Notes under the pieces: generated by a model
The model's database searches: none
Told to the model about the DNA's origin: nothing
The model's input: the letters and a program-made list of their open reading frames with translations, nothing else
Position numbers and translations under genes: made by a program
Source: Bacteroidales bacterium
GTDB taxonomy: Bacteria; Bacteroidota; Bacteroidia; Bacteroidales; FEN-979
DNA: 17,321 nucleotides
NCBI GenBank assembly: GCA_023229525.1
Contig: JALNZC010000059.1
Span: 1 to 17,321 of the forward strand
Direction of reading: 5' to 3'
Shown: positions 1 through 8,137 of the stretch, piece after piece
Layout: each line of letters opens with the position of its first letter
Position numbering within the stretch: position 1 is the stretch's first letter

Positions 1-419
1 ATCAAAGCAATGTCGAAATTCAACGGTTGAATAGGGAGGTCCATCAAAGCAATGTCGAAATTCAACGGTTGAGTGGAGAGACCCATCAAAGCAGTGTCGA
101 AATTCAACGGTTGAATGAGGAGATCCATCAAAGCAGTGTCGAAATTCAACGGTTGAGGGGAGAGACCCATCAAAGCAGTGTCGAAATTCAACGGTTGAAT
201 GAGGAAATCCATCAAAGCAATGTTGAAATTCAACGGTTGAATGAAGAGATACATCAAAGTAATGTCGAAATTCAACAATTGAAGGGTGTGGCCCATCAAA
301 GCGGTGTCGAAATTCAACGGTTGAATGAGGAGATCCATCAAAGTAAGGTCGAAAATCAACGGTTGAACGATGAGGCTCACAAAAACAATGTCGAAATTCA
401 ACGATTAATTGACGAATTG
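1..419 (+). repeat. 42-bp in-frame tandem repeat encoding 14-aa coiled-coil units
   Basis: Units begin with CAT (His) at 42, 84, 126, 168, 210, 252, 294 and 336, plus one unit cut by the window edge. A degenerate unit follows at 378-419. The core 'caaagcaatgtcgaaatt' and 'caacggttga' is almost unchanged from unit to unit, while the last four codons vary (NREV, SGET, NEEI, RGET, KGVA, NDEA). The period is 3 x 14, so gain or loss of a unit keeps the frame and changes coiled-coil length by exactly two heptads. The array continues beyond the left edge, so the total copy number is unknown. Confidence 0.95.
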
Positions 420-908
420 CATAAAAAGAATTCTACAATAGATCATTTGAATGAAAAACAGCATCTTGATTTTCAGTTAATCCATGAAAAAGAAAATGAA
501 ATTATAAAGAAGAATCTCTTACTCCGTGAGAAAACTGAAACCATAAATAAATTGCATCAAATCATTGATACCAAGGAAGAATTACTTGTAATTAAAGACA
601 AGAAACTCAGTATCAAGGATATTGAAATTCAACAGAATAAAACAAATATCCTTGAACAATTACAGGTCATCCGGGAAAATGCAAAGAAAATTCAGAAATT
701 TGAGGGACTTATTGAACAGATGACAACTACCATAAAAGGATTAGCGTTTAGAATCGAAAATTCCGAGGTCTCCCTGCAAGAAAATGAAAAGGTTCTTAAA
801 GCTTCGCAGGATCAATTAAATAACGTTTATCGCTCCTATTCCTGGAGATTTGGTCATTTTGTTTTTTCCTTATTAAACAAACTTGCTTTTTGGTCGAAGA
901 GGTCTTGA
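1..908 (+). CDS. Coiled-coil protein, C-terminal part (gene runs off the left edge)
   Basis: The reading frame is open from the first base (codon phase starts at base 3), so the TTG at 27 is only an internal Leu codon and the true start lies outside the window. The visible part is almost entirely predicted coiled coil. About nine near-identical 14-residue units (consensus HQSNVEIQRLNEEI, two heptads each) come first, followed by roughly 150 residues of less regular Glu/Lys/Ile/Leu-rich helix. It ends in a short aromatic segment, VYRSYSWRFGHFVF, and a basic tail. A 'YRSxSWR' motif after a long coil is common at the C-termini of coiled-coil regions in glycosyltransferases and methyltransferases of surface-polysaccharide clusters, so the missing N-terminus may well be such an enzyme (inference). 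The methyltransferase and membrane enzyme that follow on the same strand fit that setting. No catalytic motif is visible in the part present. Confidence 0.8.
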   Translation, partial: QSNVEIQRLNREVHQSNVEIQRLSGETHQSSVEIQRLNEEIHQSSVEIQRLRGETHQSSVEIQRLNEEIHQSNVEIQRLNEEIHQSNVEIQQLKGVAHQSGVEIQRLNEEIHQSKVENQRLNDEAHKNNVEIQRLIDELHKKNSTIDHLNEKQHLDFQLIHEKENEIIKKNLLLREKTETINKLHQIIDTKEELLVIKDKKLSIKDIEIQQNKTNILEQLQVIRENAKKIQKFEGLIEQMTTTIKGLAFRIENSEVSLQENEKVLKASQDQLNNVYRSYSWRFGHFVFSLLNKLAFWSKRS

Positions 909-975
909 CAAAAATTGCTTTCTTCAAGCGGTTTCTCAATCGATAGAGAGGTATAACTTTTCACACCCATAATGC

Positions 976-1095
976 ATGAAATATTCTAAACTTTTTCCTC
1001 TTTTGGTAGTTTGTGCTCTTCCATTTATTTTAATGGTACTGGTGCCACTTTCGTTGAATTCCAAAAAATAATTGAGATCGTATTTTACATTATTG
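976..1095 (+). pseudogene. Remnant of a sulfatase-fold membrane gene (5' end only)
   Basis: An ATG at 976 opens a 31-codon frame (MKYSKLFPLLVVCALPF..., stop TAA at 1069-1071). It closely matches the first membrane segment of the intact gene at 2148: both share the pattern K-x-S-K ... VVC-x-LP ... VPLS, and the DNA 'gtagtttgt' and 'ccactttc' are identical. Beyond the stop, similarity seems to resume in another frame (GAG ATC GTA, E-I-V, at about 1074-1082, against N-E-I-V of the intact protein), which points to a frameshift and then loss of the rest. It lies 67 bp after the coiled-coil gene, and the intact copy follows the methyltransferase at a similar short distance. A genuine 31-residue membrane peptide is possible but less likely. 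Confidence 0.6.
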
Positions 1096-1145
1096 AGGAT
1101 GATTAGCCTGGTGATAACGTAAATGATGAATTAGGAACTTCTTAT

Positions 1146-2030
1146 ATGATAGAAATGGACAAGCCCAAATATATTCATGACCCCCAGATCCATAATACAT
1201 CTGCAGCTCAGGAAATCGTTCCACAATTGATTAAATGGTTCAATCCAAAAAGTGTTATAGATGTAGGTTGCGGACTAGGCACGTGGTTAGCCATATTTAA
1301 GCAACATGGCGTAGGTACGGTTTTCGGAATTGAAGGGAATCATATAAATAAAGATCTTCTTATTATTGATGAAAGTGAGCTTTTTATAGCTGATCTGGAA
1401 AACGGATTTGAGGTTAACAGGAAATTTGATCTTGCTATTTCTCTGGAGGTGGCTGAACACCTTTCACCCGAGGCGGCAGATTCCTTTGTAAATGCGCTCA
1501 CCCGGTTAAGTGATTATATTGTATTTTCCGCGGCAATACCCGGTCAGGGAGGACAGAATCACATCAACGAACAATGGTTGGACTATTGGCAAAGCAAATT
1601 CAATGATAAGGGCTTTTTGGGTTTCGATGAAATCCGACCCATTTTTTGGAATAACCCGAAAGTGGAATGGTGGTATAAACAGAATATGGTAATTTTCATC
1701 AAACAAGATAAACATTCTCCTTTTATTCATGATAAAAATTTACTAAACCTGGTTCATCCTGAAATGTTTAGCGAGAAAATGCAAATAATGAATCAACTTG
1801 AAAAGGATATAATTATTCTCACGGAATCTTTACAGAACTGTGATAAAGAAAATATTAAATTCCTGCAACAAAATCTTAAACTCAAGCAGGAGCTATGTTC
1901 TGCGGAATTAAATGCAAACATATTAACTCATTCTGTTTCCCCGGAATTAAAAAACACTTCAACTAAAACCCTCAAACAAGTCTATGATTTTATTGTTAGA
2001 AAAATTTTCCGGGCACATGACAGGATTTAA
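1146..2030 (+). CDS. Class I SAM-dependent methyltransferase with coiled-coil C-terminus
   Basis: The protein has 294 residues. The first ~185 form a class I (Rossmann-fold) methyltransferase domain. The SAM-binding glycine motif is VIDVGCGLGTW (37-47), an acidic residue closes strand 2 (E63), D83-L84 sits at the motif II position, and LEVAEHL (100-106) is typical of the Methyltransf_11/23-type families. A HINEQW segment (139-144) follows, as in many polysaccharide-cluster methyltransferases. Residues about 205-260 are Gln/Glu/Lys/Leu-rich and probably coiled coil, and the tail is basic. It likely methylates a sugar or glycan end from the cytoplasm, but the acceptor cannot be read from sequence. 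The ATG at 1146 is used here; the ATG at 1155 is an equally reasonable start, and neither has a convincing Shine-Dalgarno sequence. It sits between a coiled-coil protein and a membrane sulfatase-fold enzyme on the same strand. Confidence 0.85.
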   Translation: MIEMDKPKYIHDPQIHNTSAAQEIVPQLIKWFNPKSVIDVGCGLGTWLAIFKQHGVGTVFGIEGNHINKDLLIIDESELFIADLENGFEVNRKFDLAISLEVAEHLSPEAADSFVNALTRLSDYIVFSAAIPGQGGQNHINEQWLDYWQSKFNDKGFLGFDEIRPIFWNNPKVEWWYKQNMVIFIKQDKHSPFIHDKNLLNLVHPEMFSEKMQIMNQLEKDIIILTESLQNCDKENIKFLQQNLKLKQELCSAELNANILTHSVSPELKNTSTKTLKQVYDFIVRKIFRAHDRI

Positions 2031-2147
2031 ATACAACTTCTAAAGTCTTTATTTGGCAAAGGACGAAATAATGTTCGTGCAATCACCTTCAACCCTGTTT
2101 TTATCCATTCCATTGCGATTTGACACCATATTCATTAATTGAAAATT

Positions 2148-4250
2148 ATGACGATCAAGCCTTCAAAAAAAGTTCTTTTTTCTGTAGTTTGTATTCTTCC
2201 AATAATGTTAGGTTTTATTGTCCCACTTTCATTTTATTTGGGAAATAAAAATGAAATCGTTATCAATCTCAGTGTTGTTCTATTAGCCGTCGCATTCATT
2301 GTTATTGGTTTCTCAATTTTGCTCTTTCTTTTACTTTCTTTTATTCAACCTTACAGTAAAACCCTGGGGATGTTAATGGGTTTTATTTTAGGCTTGGCAA
2401 TTGCAATATGGATTCAAAGCCAGTTGTTTGTTTGGGATTTCGGACAATTTAATGGACAAATCATAGATTGGGGAAGATGGAAAAGTCAAATGTACTTAGA
2501 AGGGGTTGTGTGGTTTATTATTATTACTTTTTTTACATTTTGGTTTTACAGAGTAAAGAAGAAGATCCAAACTACTTTGATAATGGCAGTTTATTTGCTT
2601 GGTTTGCTTTCTGTTCTGACCAGTTATTTGACAGCCCCCAAAAATACCGAATCCAGGATCAGTGAGCCACTCTGCAATGATACTTTCGCCTTTCACCCTC
2701 AAAAAAATGTAATAATTATCCTTCTTGATGCTTTTCAATCAGACTATTTTGACTATGTTTTAAAGAAATATCCTGAAGATTTGAGTTTTTTTGATGGGTT
2801 TATTTTTTATAGAAATACCATCAGTAAGTTTCCAACAACCAAGGGTAGTTTACCCTCTATTTTGACAGGAGCTGTTTATCAAAATGAACAAAAATATCTG
2901 GATTATATTTCAGACTCAAGAAAGAAGTTTGATTTAATGTATGCTTACAATGATATGTCATATAAAACTTGTTTTGTTGGTATCAAAGGCACATATCCTG
3001 ATGTTATTTCAATGAAACGTATCGTTGACATGTCAAATACTAACAAAATAAATCCACTGGTTGAGTACTTCGATTATGCATTATTTCGTGCGCTCCCGAC
3101 TTTTTTTAAACCAAAAATTTATGACAACGGTAATTGGTTGTTTTCTTCAATTGATCAAAAGGGATATCCACCAAGGGAACATGGAACAGACATCCGTTTT
3201 TTAGAATTGTTTGAAGACCGGGCTTATGTAAAATCAGAAGGGAAGGGAACTTTTAAAATCTTACATTTTTATATATCTCACCCACCATGGAATGTCAATC
3301 AAAATCTAAAATTCGATCCCAAACTTTTTGGGGAAACGGGTTATTTACAGCAGATAAAAGGATCCGTCAAGCTTTGTTCACGGATGTTAAAAAAGCTTAA
3401 AGAGATTGGAATCTATGATAGTTCAGAAATTATAATTATGTCAGATCATGGCACATGGGAATTTTTAGTTTCTGATCAGAAAGATTTAAATACAAATGCC
3501 GGAGCATTCATTCCACAAAAAATTATAAGTTCCTCACATGCTTTATTGCTTTATAAACCAGTTAATTCTAAAGGTAAAATCCAAGTTAACGATATTCCTT
3601 TGGAAACAACTGACCTGTCATGCCTTTTGGGTTTGAGCAATAAAAATATTGATTGCAATAATTTTAATATTGCTAAATCCGGTGGAAACAGGCAACGAAT
3701 TTTTTATTTTTACGAATGGAGTAAAAATAATCGTTTTCGTGATGAGCATTTGCCAAAAATTAAAGAATATATTGTCAATGGCCATGCATATAGACATGAG
3801 AACTATCATCCTGCTTATAAACTTGGCAAGGAAGTAAGGTTTTCGAAGGATGGACAAGGGGAAGCAGATCCATATTTATTGAGTGGTTGGAGTTGGCAAG
3901 AGTCCACTCATCGTTGGACTGACGGTCCTTCTGCAGGCCTTATGATTCAGCTGGAAAAAGCGCCGACTCAAGATATGATTTTACGTTTGTGGGGACTGGG
4001 GTACTCTGACCAAATTAAAAAAGAATTTCAACAAGTGAACGTCTCTATTAATGGATATCAAATAGCAAAATGGACTATGTATCAGGAAGGTCAGTATGAA
4101 GCCTCCATTAAATCGACAATTGCACCGGATGGACTTTTAAAAATAGTATTTAACATGAGTAATCCCCGTAATCCAAATTCACCTGAAAATTCAAAGGATA
4201 ATCGTAAACTTGGTTTACTCGTCAAAAAATTGATTATTGTTAATAAATAA
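2148..4250 (+). CDS. Membrane-anchored sulfatase/phosphoethanolamine-transferase-fold enzyme
   Basis: This is 700 residues from the ATG at 2148. The TTG at 2139 is in frame but adds only three residues, and the A/T-rich leader favours the ATG. About five hydrophobic helices fill residues 8-165, followed by a periplasmic catalytic domain of the alkaline phosphatase/sulfatase superfamily. The first metal motif is NVIIILLDAFQSDY (D194). The sequence TTKGSLPSILTG (230-241) carries T231 where LtaS/EptA-type transferases have their nucleophile, and the late metal motif is SDHG (432-435). HFYISHPPW (373-381) is a typical active-site loop. There is no C/S-x-P-x-R sulfatase modification motif, so a phospho-group transferase or hydrolase acting on a glycan or lipid is favoured over an arylsulfatase. 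From about residue 575 a separate beta-rich domain begins (LSGWSWQESTHRWTDG), resembling modules appended to other glycan-modifying membrane enzymes. The gene is visibly AT-rich compared with those after 11 kb. The substrate is unknown. Confidence 0.82.
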   Translation: MTIKPSKKVLFSVVCILPIMLGFIVPLSFYLGNKNEIVINLSVVLLAVAFIVIGFSILLFLLLSFIQPYSKTLGMLMGFILGLAIAIWIQSQLFVWDFGQFNGQIIDWGRWKSQMYLEGVVWFIIITFFTFWFYRVKKKIQTTLIMAVYLLGLLSVLTSYLTAPKNTESRISEPLCNDTFAFHPQKNVIIILLDAFQSDYFDYVLKKYPEDLSFFDGFIFYRNTISKFPTTKGSLPSILTGAVYQNEQKYLDYISDSRKKFDLMYAYNDMSYKTCFVGIKGTYPDVISMKRIVDMSNTNKINPLVEYFDYALFRALPTFFKPKIYDNGNWLFSSIDQKGYPPREHGTDIRFLELFEDRAYVKSEGKGTFKILHFYISHPPWNVNQNLKFDPKLFGETGYLQQIKGSVKLCSRMLKKLKEIGIYDSSEIIIMSDHGTWEFLVSDQKDLNTNAGAFIPQKIISSSHALLLYKPVNSKGKIQVNDIPLETTDLSCLLGLSNKNIDCNNFNIAKSGGNRQRIFYFYEWSKNNRFRDEHLPKIKEYIVNGHAYRHENYHPAYKLGKEVRFSKDGQGEADPYLLSGWSWQESTHRWTDGPSAGLMIQLEKAPTQDMILRLWGLGYSDQIKKEFQQVNVSINGYQIAKWTMYQEGQYEASIKSTIAPDGLLKIVFNMSNPRNPNSPENSKDNRKLGLLVKKLIIVNK

Positions 4251-4365
4251 TAGATCCAAGTATATGATATGAAAAAATTAAATTCAGTTTCCTGTTGACT
4301 ATTGGAAGAACGAAAATGGGATTTAATAATGACCACTTATGCTAAAAGAAATTTCATTTCGTGAA

Positions 4366-5970
4366 TTATTTGCCAGTCTTTGCCCCAAAAATGGCAAATA
4401 CCCCATAAACTCTGATAATTATCAAGCGGATCAGGGAATCGCACACGCATTTAATAAATGCAGTGTAGTGATAGGCTTTCTGATATACTGAAAGATGTTG
4501 ATGGCTTCGTATAATGGCGTACCTTTCTGCTTCGACCCGAAAAGGTGAATCACTTTCCTGATTCGAATGAGAATAAACGACTTTAACTGAAATCTTTTTA
4601 ATCCTGTTCTTTTCATGAATAAGAGTAAGCGCCATGTCAAGATCTGCCAGGAAGGAATATCTGACATTAAAGGGATGCTTTTTTGTCAGGGAAGATCTGA
4701 TGAAAAAGGAGTGCATACCTAAAAATCTTCCTTTCCAAATATGGTCAGGAAAATCGTTTTTCCGGCAATTCCATATCACTTTATCATCTGAAATGCAATC
4801 TCCGATAACAACATCACAATCTTCCGGGAATAATCGTATCAATTCCCATAATGATCCGTTATGAAGAAAGGTATCTCCGGCGTTTAAAAATGTCACCCAC
4901 TGGCCCGCAACAATCGCGAGACCCTTATTCATGGCATCGAACCGGCCATGATCCGGTTCACTGGCCCAGTGTGACAGTAAATATTTATATTTCTCAATGA
5001 TCTCAAAGGTTTCGTTGTCTGAATTTCTATCAATAATAAAATATTCAAGGTTAGGGTAATCCTGGCTGACGACACTCAGTATCGTTTCCTCCAAAGCTCT
5101 GGGTTCATTTCGAACAGTGGTGATCACCGTTACTTTGGGCCATTTTTGTGACCCAAAGGATGAATAAAAACTTTTCGAATAGATATCGAATTTCTTCTCT
5201 ACTTCCAATGTAATTTCGTGGCGGGTTAATTGTTTGAAGATATCGTATATCCACTTGCTGTTGCTTTCATTTTCAATGGGTTCGGCGTTATCGTTCCTTT
5301 TATTATGATTCAATGCCGGCTCAATAAACTGAATAATCTGTTCTTTAACTACAGGTTTAATTGTTAAATCAAGAGGAAAAGCGGAAACGATTTTTTCCAC
5401 TGAAGTCAGTGGGTCAGCCAGAATGTCATCATAATTCATGAAAATACGGGGATGGTTCCGTGAATATTTTTCAGCCCTAAGCATGTAATCAATCCATATC
5501 CGAAACGACTTGTCATAGGAAAAAGAGTCACGCTTTCTCAGGGATTCTGCGACCTCCTCCGGGTTTCTGTATGTCATGATAAAATAGGGTTCGATTTCCA
5601 ATGCTTCAAAAGCCATCAGATAAACTGGTAAAAGAATGCAGATTCTCGGATCCTTGAATAACAATAGGTCTCTCAGGGTATAATCATTTTGAATAAGCAT
5701 CTTCAATTGCTCTGTTTCCTGCCGCATCTCATCTGATTCCCACCATGCTTCCTGGAGGCCCAGGGTGTTGTGCCAGTTCACATGAAGCTTCCGGAAAAGG
5801 GCTTCATTAAATGACATAATTCTGTAATTTTCAAAAAAACCTCTGGAATTGCTTTCATTGCTTCCCATAACCGCTTTACCCAAGTCGAGACCAAGCATAT
5901 AAAGGATACCCGACACGGTGGAAGTTCCGCTGCGGTGCATGCCTAAAACTATAACCGCCTTCTTTTGCAA
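4366..5970 (-). CDS. Fusion: sulfotransferase-like domain + GT2 glycosyltransferase
   Basis: The protein has 534 residues in two enzymatic parts. Residues 1-220 resemble PAPS-dependent sulfotransferases: the P-loop is VLGMHRSGTSTVSG (8-21), F105-K-D-P-R follows strand 4, and the 3'-phosphate motif is YRNPEEVAESLRKR (134-147, R135 and S143). Residues 278-490 are a GT-A fold family 2 glycosyltransferase: VITTVRNE (282-289), a long strand ending IIDRNS (312-317), EPDHGRFDAMNKG (338-350) and FLNAGD (361-366), a variant DxD. A basic hydrophobic tail (about 505-530) may touch the membrane. The start taken is TTG at 5970, because the next Met (residue 11) lies inside the P-loop and an in-frame TAA is only five codons upstream. 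It is convergent with the membrane enzyme on its right-hand transcript end and divergent from the next glycosyltransferase gene. It could add a sugar and a sulfate to one acceptor (inference). Confidence 0.85.
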   Translation of the reverse strand: MQKKAVIVLGMHRSGTSTVSGILYMLGLDLGKAVMGSNESNSRGFFENYRIMSFNEALFRKLHVNWHNTLGLQEAWWESDEMRQETEQLKMLIQNDYTLRDLLLFKDPRICILLPVYLMAFEALEIEPYFIMTYRNPEEVAESLRKRDSFSYDKSFRIWIDYMLRAEKYSRNHPRIFMNYDDILADPLTSVEKIVSAFPLDLTIKPVVKEQIIQFIEPALNHNKRNDNAEPIENESNSKWIYDIFKQLTRHEITLEVEKKFDIYSKSFYSSFGSQKWPKVTVITTVRNEPRALEETILSVVSQDYPNLEYFIIDRNSDNETFEIIEKYKYLLSHWASEPDHGRFDAMNKGLAIVAGQWVTFLNAGDTFLHNGSLWELIRLFPEDCDVVIGDCISDDKVIWNCRKNDFPDHIWKGRFLGMHSFFIRSSLTKKHPFNVRYSFLADLDMALTLIHEKNRIKKISVKVVYSHSNQESDSPFRVEAERYAIIRSHQHLSVYQKAYHYTAFIKCVCDSLIRLIIIRVYGVFAIFGAKTGK

Positions 5971-6223
5971 AGCAATGTTACTTTATCTTTTGAATCCTTG
6001 CGAACGCATTCACCGACATTCTGCGACGGGGTTAGCGAGAAGGAATTATAACTTCAAGGATCGAAGATTCCTTGTGACTTGCTACTCGGATCTTCAGCCT
6101 GATCAAAATGCAAAAAATTTCTTTAAATGTCATTAAACATAATAAACATATACATGGAATTTGCAGACCCAATCCGTCAGAGTATAGCGTATAATAAAAT
6201 TTTTCTAAAGGTAAAAATATTTT

Positions 6224-6231
6224 TACTTTTG
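6224..6231 (+). promoter_or_regulatory. Candidate Bacteroidota -7 box TACTTTTG
   Basis: TACTTTTG matches the Bacteroidota consensus TAnnTTTG exactly. A weak -33-like TTTC lies at 6202-6205, with an 18-bp spacer. Transcription would start about 12 nt before the ATG at 6250, giving a very short leader. The 279-bp divergent region 5971-6249 shows no other clear motif, and no matching -7 box was found for the minus-strand gene. Confidence 0.35.
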
Positions 6232-6249
6232 ACAGAATAGTAAACTACA

Positions 6250-7116
6250 ATGTCCAAGACGCTCGTCATAATCCTGAATCACAACCTGCCCGAATATACA
6301 AACAGGTTATACGATTCATTGAAGGAATTCCAGGGTGAAACATATGATACTCTTGTGATGGACAATGGCTCCAAACCCGAGCTGATGCCGGCCACAATAC
6401 ATATCAGGCATGAAAACAACCTTTATTGGGGTGGCGCTTTGAATGAGGCCTTCAAATTAGTGTTGAAGGAAGATCGGTACGACTCCCTCCTGTTCCTAAA
6501 TAATGATATAGAGGTTACCGCTGAGGTTTTTGTAAACCTTCTCAGGAATGAATTGTTCAGCAATGATTTTGCCATTGTATCCCCCTGCATTGCAGGACAG
6601 GCGCAACCGTGGAAGCAGATGCAAAACTGGGGAAGCAGACAAATCAGACTCGTTAAATGGATCGACAACCAGGCCCCTCTTTTCCACCGCAAGATCATTG
6701 AAGCTATCGGACAATTCGATCCTGAATTATACTTCGGATGGGGACAGGAACTGATCTGCTTTGATATTAGCCAGGAGAGGGGATGGAAGATCGGGGTTTG
6801 TGATCATATCAGCATCCTACATGTCGGAAAACAAACCTTTCTCCAGAAAAGGCTTTTCACTACCGAAAATTCAGATAAGGGGAACAAAGAACAACCTATT
6901 ACCATGCAGGAGTCCCACACCAAGGCCATGATTGAGTACCGTGCATATTTCGCAGATCATTTGCTGAAGCATGGCGACTTTGAGGAACTCCGGGCCTATG
7001 GGGAGCAATATACATATTATGAAGGCCTCTCAGAAACTCAATTTAAGAACCGACTGAAACAAAAACCTGCTGTTCTGAAACAGCTGATGGCATATTTCAA
7101 AACAGGCAAAGGATAA
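6250..7116 (+). CDS. Family 2 glycosyltransferase (GT-A fold)
   Basis: The protein has 288 residues, a normal length for a single-domain GT2. Landmarks in order: strand 1 TLVIILNHN (4-12), nucleotide-binding MDNGS (37-41), ENNLYWGGALNEAF (55-68), the DxD-equivalent FLNNDIE (82-88), and the acceptor/catalytic region YFGWGQELICFDI (161-173) with E167 as a candidate catalytic base. H191 in ILHVG is a typical metal-contacting histidine. The layout resembles rhamnosyl- and related GT2 enzymes that add sugars to surface glycans in the cytoplasm, but donor and acceptor cannot be assigned. The start is the ATG at 6250, just after a candidate promoter. The next gene on the same strand begins 133 bp downstream, so the two may be co-transcribed. 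Confidence 0.85.
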   Translation: MSKTLVIILNHNLPEYTNRLYDSLKEFQGETYDTLVMDNGSKPELMPATIHIRHENNLYWGGALNEAFKLVLKEDRYDSLLFLNNDIEVTAEVFVNLLRNELFSNDFAIVSPCIAGQAQPWKQMQNWGSRQIRLVKWIDNQAPLFHRKIIEAIGQFDPELYFGWGQELICFDISQERGWKIGVCDHISILHVGKQTFLQKRLFTTENSDKGNKEQPITMQESHTKAMIEYRAYFADHLLKHGDFEELRAYGEQYTYYEGLSETQFKNRLKQKPAVLKQLMAYFKTGKG

Positions 7117-7249
7117 ATTCTTATTGAATTTGACGAATAGGACCCCCAAAATATGTTCTTTATCAATATAGGGATACAAAACGCTAAATGTTGTCTGCGA
7201 AAATCGTTAAAGATCGTCAAAAAACATTATCAGGCATTAAAAAATCAAA

Positions 7250-8137
7250 ATGGGTAAAAAGCCGGAATTCTTAAACGGCCCTATCGTCATTGGAGGCATA
7301 GGCGGAAGTGGTACAAGAGTATTGGCCAGGATACTGATGGAGTTGAACTATTTTATTGGGAATGACCTTAATGAGTCCCTCGATAATCTTTCCTATACGC
7401 TCTTGTTTAAACGACCAAAATGGTATTTTATAAATAGGAATCGGCGGGATTTGATTACAAGGGGACTCAGGGTGTTAGAAAAATCGATGACCTCTACGGG
7501 TCCCCTTTCACCAGCCGAACATATTTTCCTGCTTCAAGCCAGTTACGACATGTATCGGAATGGGCAAAATATATCCCATTATGGAACGGGAAAGTGGGCC
7601 ATTGACCGGTATCGGAAAATTCTCTATCCGGGTCGTTATAAGGCTGACTGTTTAGTTGGCTGGGGTTGGAAAGAGCCAAACTCACATCTTTTACTCGATT
7701 GCATGAACGACTTTTTCCCAAAATTTAAATATATTCATACGATACGACACGGTCTTGACATGGCCTTCAGTCAAAACCAGCAGCAACTTTTCAACTGGGG
7801 AGGTCTTTATGGAATTCCTGCTCCAGCAGCGCAGGAAAAGATACCTGAAGCATCTTTCAGATACTGGGTCGCTGTTCATAAACAGATCATGACGAAAGCG
7901 GCTCAACTGGGCTCTGATAAATTTCTGATGGTAAATTTTGATAAACTATACAGAGAATCAGATAAAGAAATCGGGAAGCTGTTAACCTTCTTGGAAATTC
8001 CTCATGACCAAATTGATCTTAACCTCTTGTCAACGATTCCCAAAGAACCTCCCTCCCGGGAGAGATATCGCACCAAGCCGACTCCCTGGGTAACGTCAGA
8101 TGACATAAAATTACTGGAGCAACTAGGGTTCCTTTAA
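7250..8137 (+). CDS. Sulfotransferase family protein
   Basis: The protein has 295 residues. The N-terminal strand and P-loop IVIGGIGGSGTRV (12-24) fit the 5'-phosphosulfate-binding loop of sulfotransferases. WGWKEPNSHLLLD (138-150) is the usual segment after strand 4. TIRHGLDMAFSQNQ (164-177) gives the R166/S174 pair expected at the 3'-phosphate site. DKLYRE (231-236) and a Pro-rich C-terminus follow, also as in this family. It would use PAPS to sulfate a sugar or other small acceptor, but the acceptor is unknown. Its 3' end overlaps the 3' end of the convergent gene at 8123-8923 by 15 bp. The start is the ATG at 7250 after an A-rich leader; no promoter box was recognised in the 133-bp gap before it, so it may be read from the upstream glycosyltransferase gene. 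Confidence 0.82.
   Translation: MGKKPEFLNGPIVIGGIGGSGTRVLARILMELNYFIGNDLNESLDNLSYTLLFKRPKWYFINRNRRDLITRGLRVLEKSMTSTGPLSPAEHIFLLQASYDMYRNGQNISHYGTGKWAIDRYRKILYPGRYKADCLVGWGWKEPNSHLLLDCMNDFFPKFKYIHTIRHGLDMAFSQNQQQLFNWGGLYGIPAPAAQEKIPEASFRYWVAVHKQIMTKAAQLGSDKFLMVNFDKLYRESDKEIGKLLTFLEIPHDQIDLNLLSTIPKEPPSRERYRTKPTPWVTSDDIKLLEQLGFL

Noticed and set aside
1..419. Regular 42-bp repeats that might be a CRISPR array
   Set aside because: There are no unique spacers; the repeats are contiguous, in frame and read through as coiled coil.
2148..4250. Calling the membrane enzyme a true arylsulfatase
   Set aside because: The C/S-x-P-x-R formylglycine motif is missing; Thr sits at the nucleophile position instead.
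4368..4399. ATTTGCCA / TGGCAAAT inverted repeat at the 3' end of the fusion gene
   Set aside because: It has only an 8-bp stem with a 16-nt loop and no T-tract, and falls in coding sequence; too weak to call a terminator.
5918..6136. 72-residue plus-strand frame across the start of the fusion gene
   Set aside because: It overlaps the P-loop coding region on the other strand and shows no domain or start context.
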